From positions 228,474 through 292,473 of the forward strand of contig JARGPC010000002.1 of the NCBI GenBank assembly GCA_029212885.1: a DNA stretch of 64,000 nucleotides, given 5' to 3'. The DNA comes from Coxiellaceae bacterium (GTDB lineage: Bacteria; Pseudomonadota; Gammaproteobacteria; Coxiellales; Coxiellaceae). How positions within the stretch are numbered: position 1 is the first letter of the stretch; every line of letters begins with the position of its first letter. Positions 29,861 to 38,369 of the stretch are shown in pieces. Both the position numbers and the translations under genes were made by a program. Below the pieces are notes generated by a model, which was not told the DNA's origin, did not search any database, and worked only from the letters and a program-made list of their open reading frames with translations.

Positions 29861-29986
29861 TATTTATTCGGTCCTGGGTTTGATTGTAATGTATCTGCCT
29901 GTAATGCAGTTGTCATTTTAATCAAAATGTACTCAGATAGCCAGCGAAGGGATGCTATGTATAGTTGTCTATAGATTTAGCAAATA

Positions 29987-30709
29987 TTAGCGGTTGCTAT
30001 CGATCCAAATGAGGGAGGCCATGCGTCCGCTATTATCGCCTTGGCGACGATAGGAATAGAATTTATCTGGATCGTGATAGGTGCAATAGTCACCACCTGT
30101 GATTTGTGTGACGCCATATTTACCTAAGCATAAGCGAGCCATCAAATAGATATCAGCAAACCAAGCACCAGCTTCGTTTTGGTTGAAGGCTTCATTATAG
30201 CGTGTGTCTACCGCTAAAAATTCATTGCGAATATCTGCATTGAGTTCTAAGGCATCTGCACCAATCGCGGGGCCCAACCAAACCATTAATTCAGCAGGTG
30301 ATGAACTCATGGCTTTGATCGTGCTATCGATAATGCCGGTCATTAATCCGCGCCAGCCAGCATGGATGGCAGCGACTTCGCGCCCGTCCTGTTGGCAAAT
30401 AAGCAGTGGTAAACAATCGGCTGTCATCACAGCACAGGTGACATTACGATTTTCTGTATAACTAGCGTCGCCAGTCGGTTGTTGTTGATCGCATGGTAGT
30501 TGAATAGCGATATCGCTGTGTGTTTGTTGTAGCCAAGTAACGGGAGTGGGTACGTGGTTCGCAGTAATCATATTTTGGCGATTAATTTCAACATCGACTG
30601 TAGCAGCGGGTACGTGATCAGCCATATTGCCTTGGGCGATAGTGGTAGTAAAGGCGTGTATATTTTTCGGTGCTGACCAATCGGCTGTAATGATATCCGT
30701 TGCTGGCAT
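29987..30709 (-). CDS. pgeF: PgeF (YfiH), peptidoglycan editing / laccase-domain protein
   Basis: PgeF removes wrongly incorporated L-Ser from muropeptide precursors; relatives are purine nucleoside oxidases. The three metal ligands are visible: H64 (QQTHSD), C99 (MTADCLPLL) and H116 (AIHAGWRG). ATG 30709 is chosen over an in-frame upstream start at 30790 because AGAGGAT lies a few bases before it, and because it gives 240 residues (E. coli 243). Its start overlaps the rluD stop by one base (TAATG), the conserved rluD-pgeF pairing. Confidence 0.95.
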   Translation of the reverse strand: MPATDIITADWSAPKNIHAFTTTIAQGNMADHVPAATVDVEINRQNMITANHVPTPVTWLQQTHSDIAIQLPCDQQQPTGDASYTENRNVTCAVMTADCLPLLICQQDGREVAAIHAGWRGLMTGIIDSTIKAMSSSPAELMVWLGPAIGADALELNADIRNEFLAVDTRYNEAFNQNEAGAWFADIYLMARLCLGKYGVTQITGGDYCTYHDPDKFYSYRRQGDNSGRMASLIWIDSNR

Positions 30710-31674
30710 TAAATCCTCTCTATGATGTCTTGCTCGATCTGTAATGCGGTCAATAAGTCTATCATATCTTGTGGTAAAGGTATTTCCCATTGCATGGTTT
30801 CATTCGTGCGAGGGTGTACAAGGCTTAATGCTTTGGCATGTAACGCTTGGCGTTTAAAATGTTTTAAGTATTCACGCAAGGCATCGCTTTTGGGAGCAGG
30901 CGGTTTGGTGTGAATACCATAAGTCTGATCGCCGACGAGTGGGTGATGCATGCTATCAAAGTGTACACGAATTTGATGTGTGCGACCGCTTTCTAATGAC
31001 ACGCTAACATGGGTGTAATAATTAAAGCGATCTAATACGCGGTAGTTAGTTATCGCTTCGCGACCCGTAGGGTGCACTGCCATTTTGGTGCGGTGCTTGG
31101 GGTGACGATCAATCGGCGCGTCTATTTTTCCGCCGGCCACCAGTGTGCCTTTTACTATTGCTTCATATTTGCGTGACATGCTGCGTGACTGCAGTTGTTC
31201 AGATAGTGAGTGATGTGCTAATTGGCTTTTGGCGACGACCAATAAACCGGTAGTATCTTTATCGATACGGTGCACGATGCCGCAACGCGGCAATTCGGCG
31301 AGGGCAGAGCAGTAGTTCAATAGGCCATTAATCAGTGTAGTGGTTTTAACACCTGCACCGGGGTGAACGATTAAACCGGCGGGTTTATTAACAACGATTA
31401 AATCTTCATCTTCGTAAACTATATCCAGATCCAACGGCTCGGCTTGCCAGCTATTGGTTTGCTCCAGTTCCACCTCAATAGTGACTGTCTGGCCTAGAGT
31501 CACCTTGTCACGAGGACGTAGCTTAGCTTTTTTGCTATCAGTAACGTTGCCTTGATTGATCCAACCTTTGATTTGCTCGCGCGAAAATTGCGGTATGGCA
31601 GCGGTAAGTGCTTGATCTAATCGTTGATTTACAGCGGATTGATCGAATATTATGGTTTGGTTGAATGTTGTCAT
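30709..31674 (-). CDS. rluD: RluD, 23S rRNA pseudouridine synthase
   Basis: RluD makes the pseudouridines at 1911, 1915 and 1917 in helix 69 of 23S rRNA. An S4 RNA-binding domain occupies about residues 15-65 (QRLDQALTAAIPQFSREQIK). The catalytic domain has HRIDKDTTGL with D138 as nucleophile. ATG 31674 gives 321 residues (E. coli 326); a TTG at 31728 would add an unusual Thr-rich tail and is less likely. bamD, often divergent to rluD, lies about 4 kb away, with accessory DNA inserted between them. Confidence 0.95.
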   Translation of the reverse strand: MTTFNQTIIFDQSAVNQRLDQALTAAIPQFSREQIKGWINQGNVTDSKKAKLRPRDKVTLGQTVTIEVELEQTNSWQAEPLDLDIVYEDEDLIVVNKPAGLIVHPGAGVKTTTLINGLLNYCSALAELPRCGIVHRIDKDTTGLLVVAKSQLAHHSLSEQLQSRSMSRKYEAIVKGTLVAGGKIDAPIDRHPKHRTKMAVHPTGREAITNYRVLDRFNYYTHVSVSLESGRTHQIRVHFDSMHHPLVGDQTYGIHTKPPAPKSDALREYLKHFKRQALHAKALSLVHPRTNETMQWEIPLPQDMIDLLTALQIEQDIIERI

Positions 31675-31767
31675 GGCGCTAGTGTATGTGACTGTTTGTG
31701 TGTGTGCAACTGTTTCTGAATATAGCAATTTATTCTTATGTTTAAGTTTATTTTAAGTAAATGCCTG

Positions 31768-31773
31768 TATAAT
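31768..31773 (+). promoter_or_regulatory. Candidate -10 element before the PLP-like gene
   Basis: TATAAT (preceded by CTG) lies 24 bases before the ATG at 31797 in AT-rich DNA. No convincing -35 hexamer is present at 17 bases, so the promoter may need an activator or be weak. Confidence 0.3.
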
Positions 31774-31796
31774 TTATAACCATAAATAGTCGAGAT

Positions 31797-34304
31797 ATGT
31801 ATAAATATAGGTGTTATTCAGTGAGAGCTAAAGTGGATCCAGAGGTTCTATTGATGGTGCGGCGACGGGCTAAGGCGCTTGCTATAGCGGCGGCTAAGGA
31901 TACGCCTTATTCTCATTTATTAAAGCGAGCACTGTTTGATACGTTAAGGGCGAATGCGAAACCTGTTTTTAATTTGTTTTCTGATATATATCTCCGTGAT
32001 GGAGCTGAAAGCCCGGGTGTGAGACTTGCTGAGTTGGTTTGTGTCGAAACGGCTGCTGATAAGCCACAAGAAGAAGCTAAGGTAGCAGATATACCTGGGC
32101 TACCTGCGCCAATACCTATCTCCACACTAGGTTTAGGTTTGTTTAGAGGTTTGTTGGAGAAAGTGCCTGACAGAGAATGCCGTATTGCCGCACACATGGT
32201 TGACAGTTTTGCAGAGGGCCTTCATGACCTCACGCCACAATATTTTCAAATAGTGGAAAAGGTAGATGGTCGCGGAGAGCGTTATCATGTTTTAAAAGCC
32301 TCCTCAGAGAGCTCTTCTAAATCAGCCATTAATAAAATTCTATTAACTTACCCTGGGCGATGTGGAGCCTTACCAGCCTTAGAAAAGCAGCTAGACATTT
32401 TTGTTGAAAAATACCTATCGGGCGTGACTGATGTGGGTTCACTCACACATTTTGATGGGTTGTTGAATGCGGATATTAGAATTGGTGACTGCCGGTACAG
32501 TTTTGATGTTGATATTCCTGCTGCTATCGAAGCGACCACTGCTCAATTGCAGCGTGATCTTGATGGGCAATTAGATCTTATCGCTACTGACAGAGATGAC
32601 TTGAGTGAAGAAAGAGGCTTTTATTATCAATTGATTCGAACATTGTTGAAAGAGAAAGCAATAGAAGTCGAAGGTGAATTGGATGATGTTTTTAGGCGTT
32701 CATTGAGTCGTATCAAAGACCTACTAACGCTATCAACAGATTTGGATTATTATAATTTTACATTGGCAATTAATTTATGCATGGATGAGATTTTATTGTT
32801 GAATATTCCCAGTCGATTAGGCTGTTCCGCAGAAGAATTATCTGAAAAGCAGCGTGAAGTGAATGCGGTGACTGCTGATTTTATGGAATACGTGGTGGGT
32901 GTAAGGCCGCAATTTTCAACGTTTACAAGTTCGGGTATGCAATCTATTTTTAGACCTATTCAATCGGCATTAACAGCTGCACGAAAGGCGGGTGATGAGG
33001 CGTTGATTTGTCTTGGTGATGCCAGCTACTATGAAATTGCTTCAGCGCTTTATTTACACAAAAAGCCTCACCATTATTTACCTGGTGTCGGTGAGTTATA
33101 TAAGATTATTCCTGAAAAGCCAGCTGGCGGGTCGTCTCGTGTGACTGGGTTCACGGCGGACGAAAAAGACATGGCAGAAGGTTTGTTGGTTGATATATAT
33201 GTGGGTTCGTTTGAAAATAATGTTGAACTCAGCATGACAAAAAATAGGTACAATAATATTAATCAATTCGTAGAAAAACAATTTGAATTAAGAGATGCAG
33301 TTGTAATGACAGGTCAGGCAGTAAAGCCTTTGGTGGTTGTTATCGACAACACCATGAGTCATTTTGATGATGTACATATTACTTGGATGTTGGAGGAGTT
33401 TGCGGAGAGAGTTGGGGGTGGGCAATTGGCGGTTGTGATTGCTAATAGTTTAAATAAACAATTTCATATGGGCACCGATAAAACCCCGCTGGGATTACTG
33501 TCCGTATATGCACGGCCTGAAATTTTTCCGCACTTAACTTGTTTGACATCTCATGAAGTGTCAACACATACCATTGCTGAGATGGATCCATTTAGTCCTA
33601 CGTTAAATCTTGCTACAAAAATTATGACAGATTGTACGGGCATGATATCTGTACTGGCTGATAAGGTGAAAGGGAGGGTTCGTTTTTTACATGATAAAGT
33701 TTTTGACGCTAGTCTGCTTTCGAACAAGCATTGTGTTTTTATTGATGACCCTGTTAATGATGCAAGCCTAGAAGGCTTGCTAAAAGGGGATCCTTGTATA
33801 TCAACGGTATGGCCGTTTATTAACATAAGAATTAAGCTTCCTGATTATCTGCACAAAACATACCCAACCTTTGCGGATGCAATAAGAAGTCGAATGGATG
33901 CACTTTTACAGGCGCTTGGTATTTCACCCCGTGATGGTTATGCCTTTTCGCAATCATGCTTTGCGCATATCAGTTCACATGTGATGCCTGATAAGTTGCT
34001 AAGAATCTCCGTAGGAACCGAGTCTATTGATGATTTATCACGGGTTTGTTCGGTGCTGAGTGAGTTCATGGTGCGTGTTAATGAGTTGCTTGATCCGATA
34101 TGCGCTGTTGAGTGTTTGCCAGAGAAAGTCGCTGCCTTCAATATTATTGTTAGAGACTGCTTTGCTAAGGCGGACGCTTGTGTAGCTCAGGAAAAAACTC
34201 CTCTGTTAGCTGGTGCTCGTAGTAATGAAGTTGCTGGTGAATTTTCTTCTTCTTCTTCTTCTTCTGATGCTGGTGTTCTTAGGCCTGGCCCCGCTGGATT
34301 ATAA
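31797..34304 (+). CDS. 835-residue protein with a Cys/Met-metabolism PLP-enzyme-like core
   Basis: No close family is recognised for the whole protein. Residues about 370-760 carry the order of motifs of cystathionine gamma-synthase-type (fold type I) PLP enzymes. These are SSGMQSIF (378-385, phosphate-binding SGM), VVVIDNT (513-519, Asp for the pyridine nitrogen), NSLNKQFHMG (550-559, K554 as candidate Schiff-base lysine) and LLRISVGTESIDDL (734-747, carboxylate-binding Arg). The first 370 residues are an unassigned, partly helical extension, and the end is low-complexity with seven serines. Normal enzymes of this family are about 400 residues. It stands alone between rluD and decayed genes. 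A secreted or repurposed enzyme is inference. The start lacks a strong ribosome site; ATG 31854 is an alternative. Confidence 0.65.
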   Translation: MYKYRCYSVRAKVDPEVLLMVRRRAKALAIAAAKDTPYSHLLKRALFDTLRANAKPVFNLFSDIYLRDGAESPGVRLAELVCVETAADKPQEEAKVADIPGLPAPIPISTLGLGLFRGLLEKVPDRECRIAAHMVDSFAEGLHDLTPQYFQIVEKVDGRGERYHVLKASSESSSKSAINKILLTYPGRCGALPALEKQLDIFVEKYLSGVTDVGSLTHFDGLLNADIRIGDCRYSFDVDIPAAIEATTAQLQRDLDGQLDLIATDRDDLSEERGFYYQLIRTLLKEKAIEVEGELDDVFRRSLSRIKDLLTLSTDLDYYNFTLAINLCMDEILLLNIPSRLGCSAEELSEKQREVNAVTADFMEYVVGVRPQFSTFTSSGMQSIFRPIQSALTAARKAGDEALICLGDASYYEIASALYLHKKPHHYLPGVGELYKIIPEKPAGGSSRVTGFTADEKDMAEGLLVDIYVGSFENNVELSMTKNRYNNINQFVEKQFELRDAVVMTGQAVKPLVVVIDNTMSHFDDVHITWMLEEFAERVGGGQLAVVIANSLNKQFHMGTDKTPLGLLSVYARPEIFPHLTCLTSHEVSTHTIAEMDPFSPTLNLATKIMTDCTGMISVLADKVKGRVRFLHDKVFDASLLSNKHCVFIDDPVNDASLEGLLKGDPCISTVWPFINIRIKLPDYLHKTYPTFADAIRSRMDALLQALGISPRDGYAFSQSCFAHISSHVMPDKLLRISVGTESIDDLSRVCSVLSEFMVRVNELLDPICAVECLPEKVAAFNIIVRDCFAKADACVAQEKTPLLAGARSNEVAGEFSSSSSSSDAGVLRPGPAGL
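34244..34265 (+). repeat. Trinucleotide TTC/TCT microsatellite coding poly-serine
   Basis: Seven TTC units encode the Ser817-Ser823 tract near the C-terminus of the PLP-like protein. Length changes would add or remove serines without shifting frame. Confidence 0.85.
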
Positions 34305-34315
34305 TCCCCTTCGAT

Positions 34316-34492
34316 TTATGCACCAAGTGCTATACCAAATGGGAGGTTAAACCCATCAGTGGTTTGTGCACAACCAGTTAACTCTCCCGTACTAGTCGTA
34401 ATACTGCTATCACATAAATGTAGCCGTGAAAAATAGGCATCAGGAGAATTGAACTCAGTTTTGACGAAACCCGGCAATGAGTGGATGTTGTG
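34316..34492 (-). pseudogene. Remnant of a repeat (beta-propeller-like) exported protein
   Basis: The minus strand is open for 58 codons between a TAA (just above 34492) and TAA at 34316-34318, without a start codon. The translation ends HLCDSSITTSTGELTGC followed by AQTTDGFNLPFGIALGA. This is the rhythm of propeller repeat proteins (C..... tG.L.gC..t..gF..P.GIAl) that I recall from Legionella and Coxiella relatives. Only about one repeat survives. It lies directly after the convergent PLP-like gene in a zone of decayed genes. Family assignment is by pattern only. Confidence 0.45.
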
Positions 34493-34557
34493 TTATTTGT
34501 TAAGCTGTAGGTTGGCGAATCGTTAGGAAACAAAGTCATATCTGGCAGTCCACCTGC

Positions 34558-34887
34558 CTAAGGTCGAGAATGAATTCTCGTCGCTGCTGCACATTCGCCA
34601 CTCGCTGCTGCTGCCATAAAGCTTTTGTTTAAGTCCACAGGTAATGCCGAACGAGAAACGTTGTTGTATAGCTCGGTCAAGTAAGCTAATTTTTGTATGC
34701 CAACAGGTGATTCGCTAGTGATTGTTCGTGGAGTATTGAATGCTAGAGAGCTCGGTGTGGTTTTGTTAGCAGTTAAGCTGGGGCGGTACGCTGTGGCAGA
34801 AAAGGTGAGTGACCCCATGATTCTTTGTAGTTCTGTGTTGAGATCAGTTAAAAAAGTATCTTTTGCTCTGGCGGTATCAAGTAACAT
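34558..34887 (-). CDS. Small hypothetical protein, possibly truncated
   Basis: This 109-residue frame begins at ATG 34887 with AAGGG six bases upstream, a plausible ribosome site. The N-terminus (MLLDTARAKDTFLTDLNTEL) is helical in pattern. The middle is Ser/Thr/Pro-rich and the end runs AAAASGECAAATRIHSRP. No family is recognised. Neighbours on both sides are decayed genes, so it may be the surviving 5' part of a larger gene. Alternatively it is a real small protein. Confidence 0.45.
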   Translation of the reverse strand: MLLDTARAKDTFLTDLNTELQRIMGSLTFSATAYRPSLTANKTTPSSLAFNTPRTITSESPVGIQKLAYLTELYNNVSRSALPVDLNKSFMAAAASGECAAATRIHSRP

Positions 34888-35000
34888 TATGCGCCCTTAG
34901 TGAATTGAGGCGTGATTGTATACAGCCCGTTTGGTGTGGTCAACATAAATCTTAGGCGTTCCGGTGCCATCATACACTCGATCTTTTTCATACCATCGAC

Positions 35001-35665
35001 AATTCCTTCAAGTCATTTCCTTCAAGTCATTACGCATTGATAATGCGATTACTGGTATTTTGGGATCGCGCGGTATAGGCAAGACCACGTATTAACTGCA
35101 CATAGTGGATGGCTATAACAAAGAAGCGCCGGGTAGTGCGCTATATGTATCAGCTGAGATGCCTTTTTTTACTAACAGTAGTTTGCTGGATGTTGCAGAT
35201 TACCTTTATAAAGAGACAAACACTAAGCTGCTATGCATTGATGAGATCCATAAATATTCCAACTGGGAGCAAGAACTTAAAAATATGGCGGATATTTATA
35301 AGTCGATAAAAATCTTGTTCACGGGCAGCTCGATGATCGACATTATCCATAGTAAATTCGACTTATCGCGGCGAGTGACATTGCATTATCTGAGTGGTCT
35401 ATCTTTTAGAGAGTATCTCGATGTGTATTATGATTATCAACTGCCGGTTGTGAGCTGGAGTGAATTAATCAGTAATCATATTGCGATTGCTGATGGCTTA
35501 CCCGTAAAGAAAATATTGAAAATTTTTCGAGAGTATTTAGCATCGGGTTATTATTTCTATTTTACAGCATTAAACACAGAGTATGAGCGATTTCAAACTA
35601 TAGAAAATATCGTACAAAAGATTATATATGAAGATATATCCGTGCGATATGTACCCAGTTTTTAA
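35001..35665 (+). pseudogene. Broken AAA ATPase of the DUF4143 type
   Basis: A Walker A motif GSRGIGKTTY is encoded at 35063-35092 but is followed at once by an in-frame TAA (35093-35095). The frame then continues for about 190 codons with a Walker B-like KLLCIDEIHKYSNWEQELK and ILFTGSSM, ending in YLSGLSFREYL, the start of the DUF4143 region. Intact proteins are about 380-400 residues; here the C-terminal half is missing. Upstream, TCCTTCAAGTCATT is tandemly duplicated (35004-35017, 35018-35031), a 14-base insertion that breaks the frame. Three independent lesions make this a pseudogene. Confidence 0.8.
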
Positions 35666-35907
35666 AACGCCATAATATTTGCATCATTCTGGAATCAGGT
35701 CAAGGTACTTAGTTTGATTTCTATTATGTCAATCGTTTTAGTCCTGAATTCCTTTTCGTGTTGTAGTTAGGCGGTCCATCGCTGACCTTGAAGCAAAACT
35801 AGGTTGAGCAACAGCAGTCTGTTGTTGTCGTTTAAGTCAGCAGAAACCCCTTTCTTGTATGATACGTGTACAAAAATAAGTGAATGGTGTTGACTGATAT
35901 CATCAGG

Positions 35908-35913
35908 TATAAT
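35908..35913 (+). promoter_or_regulatory. Candidate -10 element for bamD
   Basis: TATAAT lies 34 bases before the bamD ATG. A TTGACT (35890-35895) lies upstream, but the 12-base spacing is too short for a normal sigma-70 promoter, so only the -10 call is offered. Confidence 0.3.
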
Positions 35914-35947
35914 CCCCCTTTTTCTGACTGATAAAGAATGGACCAAT

Positions 35948-36733
35948 ATGAAAAAACTACTGCTTATAGTGCTTGCGGCTTTGATCTTAACTGGCTGTGG
36001 TAACAGTGCGCATAAAGATGATTTAGCGCCTTATCGTAAAGAAACCTCACGTCAACTGTATACCGATGCCCAAAAGAACATGGCCGATGGTGAGTATGGC
36101 GACGCTGTTAAGCAATTAGAGGCGTTAGATGCTATTTACCCATTCGGCGCATTTGCGCGTCAAGCACAGCTAAATATTATTTATGCTTATTATATGGATG
36201 ATGATCAAGTATCGGCTATGGTGGCAGCTGATCGTTATATCCATTTATACCCGCAAGGTCCAGATGTTGATTACGCGTATTACATGAAAGGTTTGGTGGA
36301 CTATCGTCAAGGCATGACATGGTTACAAAAAATGGTTGGCTCTGATCCATCAGCGCGTGATATGTCACATTTGAATACTTCATTTGGTGCGTTTAATCAG
36401 TTGGTGCAGCGTTTTCCGCGCAGTGAATACCGTAACAATGCGGTTTTACATATGCTGTATATCCGCAATATGATTGCTAAGCATAATATGGATGTAGCGA
36501 CATATTATTATGATCGTAAAGCGTATGTGGCTGCCTTGAATCGTTCGATGACGGTGATTCAGCATTTTCAAGGTTCACCGCAGGTGCTTAACGCTTTAGC
36601 TTTATCTGTGAAAAGCTACCGCAAGTTAAAGATGACACAGCAAGCGGATAGGTATTATGATGTTTTGGCTAGCAGCTACCCTAAATCGAAGCAGTTAGCG
36701 GAGCTACCAAAGCCGCAGCATCAAACTGCTTAG
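35948..36733 (+). CDS. bamD: BamD, outer-membrane assembly lipoprotein
   Basis: BamD is the essential TPR lipoprotein of the BAM complex that folds outer-membrane beta-barrel proteins. A lipoprotein signal peptide ends in LTGC with acylated C17, followed by GNSAHKDD. The TPR region begins LYTDAQKNMADGEYGDAVKQ, and the typical IRNMIAKHNMDVATYYY.R.AYVAALNR block follows. The 261 residues compare with 245 in E. coli. Repeats separate it from the MFS gene downstream. It usually lies divergent from rluD; here about 4 kb of accessory sequence intervenes. Confidence 0.96.
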   Translation: MKKLLLIVLAALILTGCGNSAHKDDLAPYRKETSRQLYTDAQKNMADGEYGDAVKQLEALDAIYPFGAFARQAQLNIIYAYYMDDDQVSAMVAADRYIHLYPQGPDVDYAYYMKGLVDYRQGMTWLQKMVGSDPSARDMSHLNTSFGAFNQLVQRFPRSEYRNNAVLHMLYIRNMIAKHNMDVATYYYDRKAYVAALNRSMTVIQHFQGSPQVLNALALSVKSYRKLKMTQQADRYYDVLASSYPKSKQLAELPKPQHQTA

Positions 36734-36740
36734 TTAGTTT

Positions 36741-36809
36741 TGTCATCCCGGAAATCGACGTAGTCGATTATCCGGGATCCATGGATTCCTGGTCAAGCCA
36801 GGAATGACA
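36741..36809. repeat. Family A palindromic repeats, two units in tandem
   Basis: Unit one (TGTCATCCCGGAAATCGACG and its complement TCGATTATCCGGGATCC) is joined to unit two (GGATTCCTGGTCAAGCCAGG followed by AATGACA). Unit two is essentially identical to 221-247. They occupy most of the bamD-MFS gap. Confidence 0.85.
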
Positions 36810-36897
36810 AGGCAGTGCGCTGTGCACCTTGGTGGTGATCATCTTCCGGTGTAATGCGGCAGCAACTGTGTAGGCACCAACAACTCAAGGACGAGTC

Positions 36898-38265
36898 ATG
36901 ACAGAAGCAAACATACCTTCAAAAGAAGAAATCCTCGCGCGGCTTGATCGTTTGCCGTTGTGGCCCTATTCGTATTGGCTGTTGTTAATTATTGGTGTCG
37001 GTTTCTTTTTTAGTTTTTTCGATATCATCACTATTGGCATTGCACTTCCAGTGTTTAGCAAGCAATTCCATGTGACGGATGCAGCGGCAACCTGGACAAT
37101 TACCAGTGGTTTAATTGGTTATATCATTGGTTCATTCATGGATAGCCGGATTTCTGATTTGTGGGGACGTAAGACAGCGTTGCTACTATCGGTATTGTTT
37201 TTCAGTGGCGGCTCGATTTTGTCGGCGACGAGTAGCGATTTAACGCAATTAATCATCTGGCGCTTTATTATTGGTATGGGTATTGGTGCAGAGATTGCCA
37301 ATGTGGTGACTTATATTGGTGAGTTGTCACCAGCTGATCTGCGTGGACGCTATAGTGCGATTTGCGTCACTTTTGCATTTGTTGGCTTTGCTTTTGTGCC
37401 GTTTATTGGTTTGGCTTTAGTGCCGCAATTCCCTTGGGGTTGGCGTTTGATGTTTATATTGGGCGGGCTGGGTGGTGTGTTGGTGATGTTTATGCGTTTG
37501 TTCACACCTGAATCGATCCGATGGTTAGTGGCGCACAAGAAGATGCATAAGGCTTACATGCAGCTATTGGAGTTGGAGCGTGAAGCAAAGCATCGCTTGC
37601 AAACAGAACTGCCTGAACCAAAAATTGTTGAGTCTCACAGCCAACAGCATGATAGTCATAAGTTTTTATCTATATTTCGTTCCGGTGTCACGGGTTATGT
37701 GACGTTATTTGCCTTGGTGTGGGCATTCTATTATATGGGTAATTATGCGTGGTTAACGTTGGATACGAAGTTATTTATCTTGGCGGGCTTTAAATTAAAA
37801 AACAGTTTACTGCTGGTGTCATTATCATCGATTGGCTTTGTATTTGGCTCGATGTTTTCGATTTGGGCCAGTGATCGTTTTGAGCGTAAGTGGTTTTGTT
37901 TTGTTGTTAGTTTATTATGGGCGGTTATTTTATTGGTGATAGGGTGGTTTACCAGCTTTTTAATCATACTTATTTTTGGTTTTCTTGCGGCATTCTCTAT
38001 TGGCGCCATTATACCGGTGATGTATACCTTTACCGCTGAGCATTTTCCGACGCCTGTGCGCGCGACTTGTATGTCGATTACTGATGGCATTGGCCATATT
38101 GGTGGTGCATTTTGTGGCCAAATTACTTTTGCGTTTTATTATTGGTATCAAGAGACAGGGCATGGTGTGTCAGCTGCCTTTACGGCGATGGCTGTAACGG
38201 GCGTGATAACGGCTTTGTTATTACTGTTTGCGCAAGAAAAAACCAAAAAAGTGCTCAATCAATAG
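36898..38265 (+). CDS. MFS transporter (metabolite:proton symporter type)
   Basis: This 455-residue protein has twelve membrane segments in two halves with a charged central loop (about 205-255, HKKMHKAYMQLLELEREAK). The MFS loop 2-3 motif is visible as DSRISDLWGRKTALL, and the repeat in the second half is WASDRFERKW. The pattern GELSPADLRGRYSA is typical of sugar or aromatic-acid porters. The substrate cannot be named. AAGGACGAG precedes ATG 36898. It is a single gene with repeats upstream and an effector-like gene downstream. Confidence 0.9.
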   Translation: MTEANIPSKEEILARLDRLPLWPYSYWLLLIIGVGFFFSFFDIITIGIALPVFSKQFHVTDAAATWTITSGLIGYIIGSFMDSRISDLWGRKTALLLSVLFFSGGSILSATSSDLTQLIIWRFIIGMGIGAEIANVVTYIGELSPADLRGRYSAICVTFAFVGFAFVPFIGLALVPQFPWGWRLMFILGGLGGVLVMFMRLFTPESIRWLVAHKKMHKAYMQLLELEREAKHRLQTELPEPKIVESHSQQHDSHKFLSIFRSGVTGYVTLFALVWAFYYMGNYAWLTLDTKLFILAGFKLKNSLLLVSLSSIGFVFGSMFSIWASDRFERKWFCFVVSLLWAVILLVIGWFTSFLIILIFGFLAAFSIGAIIPVMYTFTAEHFPTPVRATCMSITDGIGHIGGAFCGQITFAFYYWYQETGHGVSAAFTAMAVTGVITALLLLFAQEKTKKVLNQ

Positions 38266-38369
38266 CAAAAAAAAGCACAATTAGATCATATTCTTAGCAT
38301 AGTATTTTAAGATTGCCTTAAGAATACATCCGTAGACTGAAATAAGAACAGTATTGGGAGTAAGTCTTA

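Noticed and set aside
34244..34265. Phase-variable switch in the poly-serine tract
   Set aside because: The unit is a trinucleotide, so slippage changes length but not frame.
35890..35913. Full sigma-70 promoter TTGACT/TATAAT for bamD
   Set aside because: The spacing is 12 bases, too short; only the -10 element was kept as a low-confidence call.
38303..38326. Inverted repeat TATTTTAAG/CTTAAGAATA upstream of the HAD-like gene as a PmrA-type effector regulator site
   Set aside because: It lacks the direct-repeat structure of the PmrA box as I recall it, and one imperfect AT-rich palindrome is weak evidence.
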